Source: Chersky-840 sp036511675
GTDB lineage: Bacteria > Actinomycetota > Acidimicrobiia > Acidimicrobiales > UBA8190
Assembly (NCBI GenBank): GCA_036511675.1
Contig: DATCBU010000126.1
Coordinates: 1-13,051 of the forward strand
Reading direction: 5' to 3'
DNA: 13,051 nucleotides
Shown: positions 8,275-13,051 of the stretch, one piece after another
How positions within the stretch are numbered: the first letter of the stretch is position 1
Layout of the letters: each line of letters opens with the position of its first letter
Translations under genes and position numbers: made by a program
Notes under the pieces: generated by a model
Database searches by the model: none
Seen by the model: only the letters and a program-made list of their open reading frames with translations
Told to the model about the DNA's origin: nothing

Positions 8275-8286
8275 CCACCCGGGTGG
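8275..8286. promoter_or_regulatory. Perfect 12-bp palindrome before the SDR gene
   Basis: CCACCCGGGTGG is a perfect palindrome in the 56-base gap between WS/DGAT no. 2 and the SDR gene. It may be a protein-binding site or an accident of GC-rich DNA; no function is shown. Confidence 0.2.
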
Positions 8287-8325
8287 CCCGGCCATGGTGG
8301 TGACGTGGGTGAGTATGGTCGATCC

Positions 8326-9153
8326 ATGGCTGGTCGGCACGAGCGGACGGTGCTCACCACGGGGGCCAACTCGGGCTTCGGTCTGGCGACCGCCGTGCAC
8401 CTGGCCCGACTCGGTTTCCGCTCGGTGGGCTCGGTCCGCTCGGAGAAGAAGGCGACTGAGGTGGCCGAGACGGCCGCGCGCGCCGGTGTGGCGGTCGACA
8501 CGGTCCTTCTGGACGTCACCGACGCCGAGAGCTGCGCCGCTGTCATGGAGGACCTGCGTCCCTGGGGAGTCGTCAACAACGCCGGATACTCGGGCATGGG
8601 GGCCATCGAGGATACGACCGACGAGGAGGCGCGGCGTCAGCTCGAGACGATGGTGATCGCGCCCATGCGCCTGGCCCGCCTGGCGTTGCCCCACATGCGC
8701 GCCGAAGGCGGGGGGCGGGTTGTCAACATCTCCTCCATTTACGGTCTGACCACGACGCCGTTCAGTGGGTGGTACCAAGCCTGCAAACACGCCCTCGAAG
8801 CTGCGTCCGACGCGCTGCGTCTCGAGGTGGCCCGCGACGGCGTCAAAGTGGTCCTGATCGAGCCCGGTGGTTTTAAGACCGAGATCTGGAATGACCTCGA
8901 AGAGGACGTCGCCCGCCATGCCGGGTCCAACTACGAGGTCGGCTACCAACGGACCCGTACCCTGCTCAAGGCGTACTCGGGCTTCATGGGCGAGCCGGAG
9001 GACGCGGCGAAGGCCATCGGGAAGGCACTGACGGCGCGTTCGGCGCGGGCCCGCTACCTCGTCGGTGCGGACGCCCTGGCCATCGCCGTCACTCAGCCAC
9101 TGATCCCCACCAGGATCAGGGATCGCATCACCCGACTCGTCACCGGTCTTTGA
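8326..9153 (+). CDS. Short-chain dehydrogenase/reductase (classical SDR)
   Basis: A 275-residue NAD(P)-dependent oxidoreductase with a Rossmann fold. Seen: the nucleotide-binding TGANSGFG (12-19), NNAG (84-87), and the catalytic Ser137, Tyr150 and Lys154 in SSIYG...WYQACK, with IEPGGFKT after it. Motif order and length fit classical SDRs. A probable job is interconverting an alcohol with an aldehyde or ketone that feeds ester synthesis, by analogy with SDRs in mycobacterial mymA-type clusters; the substrate is unknown. I chose ATG 8326 because it places the first beta strand near the N-terminus. GTG 8305 is in frame and would add seven residues. Neither has a strong ribosome-binding site, which makes this the least certain start in the operon. 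Confidence 0.91.
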   Translation: MAGRHERTVLTTGANSGFGLATAVHLARLGFRSVGSVRSEKKATEVAETAARAGVAVDTVLLDVTDAESCAAVMEDLRPWGVVNNAGYSGMGAIEDTTDEEARRQLETMVIAPMRLARLALPHMRAEGGGRVVNISSIYGLTTTPFSGWYQACKHALEAASDALRLEVARDGVKVVLIEPGGFKTEIWNDLEEDVARHAGSNYEVGYQRTRTLLKAYSGFMGEPEDAAKAIGKALTARSARARYLVGADALAIAVTQPLIPTRIRDRITRLVTGL

Positions 9154-9175
9154 TCCCCGCCCCGGAGGCTCCGAG

Positions 9176-10422
9176 ATGATCGACGGCTACGTGCACCCCG
9201 CCTTCACGCCGGTGGCCACCGCCTTCCGCCACCAGATCAGCCGTACCACCGGCGGTGCCGCCGTCGCCGCGTACCACCGCGGCGAACTCGTCGTCGACCT
9301 CTGGGGCGGACGGCGAGACGACACCGGCGCGGCGTGGGAACGCGACTCGCTGGCCATGTGCTTCTCGACCACGAAGGGCCTCACCTCGACGGCACTCCAC
9401 CTGCTCGCCGACCGGGGACTCGTCCGCTACGACGCGCCGGTGGCCGAGTACTGGCCCGAGTTCGCGGTGGCGGGCAAGGCGAGCGTCACCGTGGCTCACC
9501 TGCTCACCCACTCGGCCGGCCTGCACCGGATCCGCTCGATCATCGACCGGGCTGAGCGGATGTTCGACTGGGACCACATGGTGGACGCCCTGGCCCGGGC
9601 CACCCCGGCCTACGAGCCGGGGACGCAGAACGGGTATCACGCCTTCACGTACGGCTGGCTGGTGGGCGAAGTCGTGCGCCGCGTGTCGGGTCAGCCGCTC
9701 GAACGCTTCGTGCAGAGCGAGATCGCCGGACCTCTGGACCTCGACGGGCTCTACCTCGGCTGCCCGCCCGACCAACGCCACCGGGTGGCGCCGCTGGAAC
9801 CGATGGGCCACCTGACGCCGGGCCGGGGACCGTTGTCGTCGGTCGGTCGTCGCGTCGGTGTGCAATTGGGCAAGGCGGCCTCCCTGGTGCACTCGCCGGT
9901 CAACCCCCGGCGGATGATCAACGCCCTGGCGCCCCGGGGGCTGGAGGACATCCTGTACGGCGCCGAGATCATGGACGCGGCGATCCCGGCCGCCAACGGG
10001 TTCTTCACTGCTCGCTCCCTGGCCCGAATGTACGCCGTGATCGCCGGCGGTGGCACTCTCGAGGGGACCACCCTGCTGTCACCAGCGACCGTGGCCGAGA
10101 TGGGTGTGATCCGGTCGTACCGCCGCGACCTTGTGCTCGTCATGCCCATGCGCTGGCGTTACGGCTACCACCTGGTCAGCACCACCCGAGGCCGGATCGA
10201 TGAGGCCTTCGGCCACTTCGGGTTCGGAGGTTCCGGCGGCTGGGCCGACCCTCGCGGGAGCTGGCTCTGGCCATGGTCTGCAACCGCGGGACCGGCAGCC
10301 CCATCGGCGACGTGCGGCTGTTGCGGCTCGGCTCGGCCCTCATGGCGTCGCTTCGGGGCCTCCGCCGTGGCGATGACCACCGGGACCAACCGGGCGGTCC
10401 CCGCCGTCCACCCGGTCGCTGA
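9176..10422 (+). CDS. Beta-lactamase-fold serine hydrolase/esterase, frameshifted near the 3' end
   Basis: A class C beta-lactamase-related esterase (EstB/LipL type), a serine hydrolase that cleaves short esters. Seen: the nucleophile motif STTK (Ser64, Lys67), the second-box tyrosine in GYHAFTYGW (Tyr154), and the conserved FGHFGFGGSGGWADP box. GGAGG lies 7 bases before the ATG. At about 10253-10258, after ADPR, the frame breaks: one base appears missing. The expected ADPRRELALAMVCNRG continues in the +1-shifted frame and ends at TGA 10420-10422, giving ~415 residues, normal for the family. Without the correction, the first frame runs on to 11026 through the opposite strand of the next gene, which is not a real fusion. 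Either a sequencing indel or a recent inactivating mutation explains it. All catalytic boxes precede the break. Last gene of the rightward operon. Confidence 0.88.
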
Positions 10423-10423
10423 G

Positions 10424-11023
10424 TTACACCGCCGCCCGCCGGGGCAGGAGCTCGACGACCAACCGCTCACCGGTGGCGATCGTGGTGGTGAGAATCTCGG
10501 CCGCCTGGTCGGTTCGACCCTGTTCGACCAACCACTTCGCCGCCACCATTTCCTGGATGAGCGAGTCATTGATCTCGATCGCCTCTGCGTAGCGGTGGTT
10601 CGCTTCTTCCGCCAGAGAACGTTTTTGTTGTTCGTCGAGCGCGGTCTTCTCGCTGGCCGTCGTCCGATCGGTGGAATGACCCAGGAGACCACCGAGCAAG
10701 AACATTGCCACCGCCCGAACCACCCAGCCGGTGGCATCGATATCGCCACTACTGTGCACGACCTCGAAAACGGCGAACAGGCCGAAGCCAGCCGCCGCTG
10801 CGGCCAGACCGCCGCGTTCACCCAGCGAGACCCCCAGAAGCGCGATCGGCAGGACATAGAGCACGGCGATCGCTTGGCCGGATCCGTCGTCGAACCACTG
10901 GAGAACCGACACGACGGCGAAGAGGGCGACGGCCACCCCCACCGCCCTGCCGGGGCGCAGGTGGTACCACGGTTTCCTTGCCCGGCCACCAATTGTCTCT
11001 CGATTGAACACGCCGATAGCCAC
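10424..11023 (-). CDS. Four-helix membrane sensor with HisKA_3-like dimerisation helix, no kinase domain
   Basis: A 199-residue protein with about four membrane helices (roughly 26-43, 51-67, 71-89 and 99-116). The region around AVLYVLPIALLGVSLGERGG resembles DUF4118/MASE-like input domains. A short linker (SEKTALDEQQKR) and a helical C-terminal domain follow. The motif EINDSLIQEMVAAKW aligns with the HisKA_3 phosphoacceptor helix (ELHDxxxQ), but with Asn152 where the His should be, and no HATPase domain follows. It is therefore a sensor that can probably dimerise but not autophosphorylate. Similar EIND-type domains occur in actinobacterial signalling proteins, from general knowledge. Start GTG 11023 has no clear ribosome-binding site. 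It converges with the esterase, whose stop is 1 base away. Function unknown. Confidence 0.75.
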   Translation of the reverse strand: MAIGVFNRETIGGRARKPWYHLRPGRAVGVAVALFAVVSVLQWFDDGSGQAIAVLYVLPIALLGVSLGERGGLAAAAAGFGLFAVFEVVHSSGDIDATGWVVRAVAMFLLGGLLGHSTDRTTASEKTALDEQQKRSLAEEANHRYAEAIEINDSLIQEMVAAKWLVEQGRTDQAAEILTTTIATGERLVVELLPRRAAV

Positions 11024-11083
11024 TAGCGAAAGCTTGGTCGCCGGTGCCTGAGATGGCTAGGGGCCAAAGACCCGAATCGCCCG

Positions 11084-11103
11084 GGGCCGCCGGTAACCGG
11101 CCC
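11084..11103 (-). terminator. Possible hairpin after the RDH-like SDR gene
   Basis: GGGCC (84-88 of 11000s) and GGCCC (99-103) flank a GGT-A-ACC core; alternatively GCCGGT-A-ACCGGC forms a 6-1-6 repeat. It is 40 bases beyond the stop of the leftward SDR. No T-run follows on the minus strand. Confidence 0.3.
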
Positions 11104-11142
11104 ATGGACGATGGCACTGACCAGGCACGATGGACGATGTCG

Positions 11143-12009
11143 TCATTCCGGGCCGACCAGTTCCTCGCTGATCTGCCACAGACGCTTGGCCGCCGCATCG
11201 TCCTGTGCCGCTTTGGATGGAAGTCGGGGTTTGCCCTTGACAAAGTACTTGCCGCTCACTTCGCTCACCTCGGGAGAACTCGCCAGATAGATCGACGTGC
11301 GGGCCCCCTTCTCGGGCGTGAGGAAGAACGGCGCGCTTACCTTCAGGCCCAGGGCGAGCAGCCCGCTGGTGTCGCCGTCGCGTCCGTAGCCGGTGGCCAC
11401 CGTGCCCGGGTGGAGACCGTTCGCCGTGACGGCGGTGCCGTCGAGACGCCTGGCCAGCTCGGTCGTGAAATAGATGTTGGCCAACTTGGAGCGTGAGTAG
11501 ACCTGCATCCCCCGGTATCGCGCGGTGGTCTGAAGGTCGTTGAAGTCGCGCCCATGGGGTGCGCCCTTGTGGGCGGTGGACGCCACGGTGACGATGCGGG
11601 CGGGGGCGGACTGCTTCATGCGGTCGAGAAGAAGATTCGTCAGGAGGAACGGGCCGAGATGATTGACGGCGAAGGTGGCCTCAAAGCCGTCTTTGCTCTC
11701 GCACCTCTGTGAGAGCACGACTCCGGCATTGTTCACCAGCACGTCGATCCGATCGCAGCGTGCCAGGAGTTCGGCTGCCCCGGCGCGCACCGCCGCCAGG
11801 TCGCCGAGGTCGAAGACGACCAGCTCGACCTCGCCGCCGCCGCTGTCGGAGCGGAGCGCCGTGACCGCCGCCTCCCCCCTCGCCTGATCACGGGCCGTGA
11901 CCATCACCCTCGCCCCGGCACGAGCGAGGGCCAACGCCGTCTGCTTGCCGATACCGGAGTTGCCGCCTGTGACCACGACGGTCTTGCCGGTCATGTCCGC
12001 CACGTCCAT
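11143..12009 (-). CDS. SDR oxidoreductase, retinol-dehydrogenase (RDH11-14)-like
   Basis: A 288-residue SDR with TGGNSGIG (14-21), NNAG (93-96), catalytic Ser144 and YSRSK (Tyr171, Lys175), followed by KLAN and LHPGTVATG. That set is typical of the RDH/WW-oxidoreductase-like branch that acts on retinoids, sterols or long-chain aldehydes and alcohols using NADP(H). I chose ATG 12009, with AAGGGAG 4 bases upstream. A longer frame to 12063 lacks a ribosome-binding site and adds a non-conserved stretch. It is divergent from the Ddn-family gene across a 92-base gap, and it is distinct in sequence from the SDR in the lipid operon. The substrate is not known. Confidence 0.93.
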   Translation of the reverse strand: MDVADMTGKTVVVTGGNSGIGKQTALALARAGARVMVTARDQARGEAAVTALRSDSGGGEVELVVFDLGDLAAVRAGAAELLARCDRIDVLVNNAGVVLSQRCESKDGFEATFAVNHLGPFLLTNLLLDRMKQSAPARIVTVASTAHKGAPHGRDFNDLQTTARYRGMQVYSRSKLANIYFTTELARRLDGTAVTANGLHPGTVATGYGRDGDTSGLLALGLKVSAPFFLTPEKGARTSIYLASSPEVSEVSGKYFVKGKPRLPSKAAQDDAAAKRLWQISEELVGPE

Positions 12010-12101
12010 GCCGCTCCCTTCGCCGCCAGACGGAGATCTGAGTCCTCCGGCGACGTTACACACCGCTGCGCCCGCGACCGGGGTGCGACCCGACGCCTAC
12101 G
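12010..12101. promoter_or_regulatory. Divergent promoter region, SDR (minus) / Ddn-family gene (plus)
   Basis: The 92 bases between two divergent starts must hold at least one promoter. On the minus strand a TAACGT hexamer about 42-47 bases before the SDR start is the only -10-like element I see, and no clear -35 matches it. No inverted repeat stands out. Confidence 0.3.
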
Positions 12102-12557
12102 ATGGCCGTCGTGTTGGCCAAGTTGTCCGTCCTGTTCGATCGCACCGTCGGGCGCCAGTTCTATCGGGTCCACCGGTTCGTCTTCCGGCGGACCGGTGGT
12201 CTGATCGGTCACCGTTCCCCGGCCGGTCGGATGCTGCTGCTGACCACGGTCGGACGGAAGACCGGTCAGTCCCGGACGACGCCGCTTCTGTACATGCCCG
12301 ACGGTCCTCGCTTCGTCGTGGTCGGCTCCAACGGCGGCCGCGACCGGCCGCCGGCATGGGTGCTGAACCTGTCTGCGACGCCGGCTGTCGAGATACAGGT
12401 GGGACGCCGACGGGTGGAGGCCGACGCTCACGTGCTCACGAGCCGGGAGAAGACGGTGATGTGGCCACGACTGATCGAGCACTACGAGGGCTGGGGTCGT
12501 TACCAGGAACTCACCGAACGTGAGATCAAGATCGTCTCATTTCTTCCCCGCCGTTAG
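12102..12557 (+). CDS. Deazaflavin (F420)-dependent nitroreductase-family protein (Ddn/DUF385)
   Basis: A 151-residue single-domain split-beta-barrel protein of the Ddn family, whose members use reduced coenzyme F420 to reduce quinones, nitro compounds or other electron-poor substrates. Seen: LLLTTVGRKTGQSRTTPLL (about 45-63), VVGSNGG, PAWVLNL and the central VEIQVG strand, all standard for the family, and the length is typical. The N-terminal helix RTVGRQFYRVHRFVFRRTG is amphipathic and may touch the membrane. ATG 12102 lacks a strong ribosome-binding site; GTG 12111 is an alternative. Its TAG stop (12555-12557) overlaps the TAA stop of the convergent repeat-protein fragment in the shared TTAG. 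The host is therefore expected to make F420, a cofactor common in Actinomycetota. Confidence 0.92.
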   Translation: MAVVLAKLSVLFDRTVGRQFYRVHRFVFRRTGGLIGHRSPAGRMLLLTTVGRKTGQSRTTPLLYMPDGPRFVVVGSNGGRDRPPAWVLNLSATPAVEIQVGRRRVEADAHVLTSREKTVMWPRLIEHYEGWGRYQELTEREIKIVSFLPRR

Positions 12558-12886
12558 GAACCCACGACGATGTTGCCGCTCGTGTCGGCGGCCAGGCAGA
12601 AGCCCCGACTCGGACACGACACGGCACTCAGCGCATGGCCGGGGTCGATGGACAGCGGAGCGCTCCATGAGTCCGAGGAATCGGTCAGCACGCCGCCGCT
12701 CGTGTCGACGGCCAGGCACGTCGAGGCGGTCGGGCACGAGAGCGCAGTGATCGTCGATGCGCCGTCGGCATCGGTCGGCGATGACCACTCCGTCGACGTT
12801 GGAACCGTGATCCTGGCTGCATTCGCAGAAGGGTCCTCAAATCTGAGACCAATGTCGTAGTAGACCCGCTCTACAACAGGGCTGGT
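12554..12886 (-). pseudogene. C-terminal fragment of a secreted 'SCP' repeat protein (5' end missing)
   Basis: This 110-residue open frame has no start codon and begins right after an in-frame stop at 12887-12889. It ends with two ~40-residue units of the form ALSCPTASTCLAVDTSGG and AVSCPSRGFCLAADTSGN, separated by SSDSWSAPLSIDPGHA. Such SCP-x3-C-(V/L)-A-(V/A)-D-x-x-G units with paired cysteines are found in secreted, propeller-like proteins of Actinomycetota, from general knowledge. A full protein would have several more units and a signal peptide upstream; here the coding sequence is lost just before a tRNA-Gly fragment. It looks like the 3' remnant of a gene cut by recombination. Its stop overlaps that of the Ddn-family gene by two bases. 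Alternatively, it could be the end of a gene with a frameshift near 12887, but no continuation is seen. Confidence 0.68.
12575..12718 (-). repeat. 24-bp near-perfect repeat, 120-bp period, within the SCP-repeat fragment
   Basis: Bases 12575-12598 and 12695-12718 match at 23 of 24 positions (core GCCGCTCGTGTCG then CGGCCAGGCA). They encode the C-L-A-(A/V)-D-T-S-G part of the two protein repeat units, so the period is 40 codons. Confidence 0.85.
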
Positions 12887-12892
12887 TCAAAC

Positions 12893-12954
12893 GGACTCCG
12901 TGGAAACTGGGTGGACAGAAACGCAGCCCAGGAGACTGAGATGGACTCCGTGGA
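12893..12954 (+). repeat. 12-bp direct repeat next to the tRNA-Gly fragment
   Basis: GGACTCCGTGGA occurs at 12893-12904 and at 12943-12954, 50 bases apart start to start. The second copy runs into the GTGGACG that could be the tRNA acceptor strand. The DNA here is visibly less GC-rich than the genes to the left. Confidence 0.8.
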
Positions 12955-13013
12955 CGAAAACAATCACCTTGCCAAGGTGAGGGTCGCCGGTTCGAATCCC
13001 GTCGTCCGCTCCA
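12950..13013 (+). pseudogene. tRNA-Gly(GCC) 3' half lacking a D-arm (att-site or pseudo-tRNA)
   Basis: From 12963 to 13013 the sequence matches a bacterial tRNA-Gly(GCC): anticodon stem TCACC/GGTGA around loop TTGCCAA (GCC at 12971-12973), variable GGGTC, T-loop TTCGAAT, acceptor CGTCCGC, discriminator T, encoded CCA. The T-stem GCCGG/CCCGT has a C-C mismatch where GCGGG is usual. GTGGACG (12950-12956) can pair with CGTCCGC over all seven positions, including one G-U, yet only seven bases lie between it and the anticodon stem, so the whole D-arm is missing. A normal bacterial tRNA-Gly needs it. The best reading is an attachment-site copy or a decayed tRNA. In tRNA-integrating elements the duplicated 3' half marks the far end of the element. 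Confidence 0.75.
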
Positions 13014-13051
13014 GAGAAAACCCTGGTAGCGGCGGTGCGAGGGGTCGGGTG

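Noticed and set aside
9176..11026. A 616-residue esterase fused to a further domain
   Set aside because: Past the frameshift the frame is only the mirror of the minus-strand sensor gene; the true esterase C-terminus is in the neighbouring frame and ends at 10422.
12570..12860. A 96-residue plus-strand open frame after the Ddn gene
   Set aside because: It is the antisense of the SCP-repeat fragment, whose repeat motif shows the minus strand to be coding.
724..13013. tRNA-Ile and the tRNA-Gly half as a matching attL/attR pair
   Set aside because: Their similarity is limited to the T-arm that all tRNAs share (GGTCGC.GGTTCGA.TCC), and the acceptor and anticodon arms differ.
12950..13013. A functional D-arm-less or intron-split bacterial tRNA
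   Set aside because: Bacterial tRNA-Gly needs a D-arm, the T-stem is mismatched, and no 5' half was found in the upstream 150 bases; kept only as a secondary possibility.
1..13051. CRISPR array, insertion sequence, integrase, toxin-antitoxin or phage-defence genes
   Set aside because: No regularly spaced repeats, terminal inverted repeats or recognisable proteins of these classes were seen on either strand.

Overview
The window looks like a piece of a high-GC Actinomycetota chromosome. The reasons are the GC-rich codon use, a GyrA tail that lines up with the mycobacterial protein, two wax-ester synthase/diacylglycerol acyltransferase (WS/DGAT) genes, and a deazaflavin (F420)-dependent Ddn-family protein. 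A lineage such as Acidimicrobiia would fit, but that is inference; no taxonomic marker in the window settles it.

Layout, left to right: the 3' end of gyrA (2-469); a 254-base non-coding stretch; an intact tRNA-Ile(GAT) (724-797); a severed tail of an acyl-CoA dehydrogenase gene (about 871-1002); a PAS-PAS-GGDEF diguanylate cyclase (1095-2327); a strong bidirectional terminator hairpin (2329-2352). Then comes a divergent lipid cluster. Leftward: an alpha/beta hydrolase and WS/DGAT no. 1 (5144 down to 2367). Rightward: a FadD-type acyl-CoA synthetase, WS/DGAT no. 2, an SDR oxidoreductase and a beta-lactamase-fold serine esterase (5191 to 10422). The two arms share a 46-base control region holding a perfect 6-2-6 inverted repeat. 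After the cluster come a small four-helix membrane sensor with a histidine-kinase-like dimerisation helix but no kinase domain (minus), an RDH-like SDR (minus) and a Ddn-family protein (plus).

Likely joint function (inference): FadD makes acyl-CoA, the WS/DGATs esterify it to alcohols or diacylglycerol, the SDR supplies or consumes an alcohol/aldehyde partner, and the two hydrolases release or remodel ester-bound acyl chains. The gene content resembles the mycobacterial mymA-type clusters (FadD, WS/DGAT, SDR, esterase) but lacks their monooxygenase in this window.

The right edge is the oddest part. A two-repeat C-terminal fragment of a secreted 'SCP' repeat protein is cut off at about 12886. 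It is followed by a 12-bp direct repeat and then the 3' half of a tRNA-Gly(GCC), which has a plausible 5' acceptor strand but no D-arm. This looks like an attachment-site or recombination scar. Together with the severed acyl-CoA dehydrogenase tail beside tRNA-Ile, both edges of the cluster carry broken genes next to tRNA sequence. One frameshift, in the esterase, is also visible. No insertion sequence, integrase, CRISPR array or replication origin was seen.
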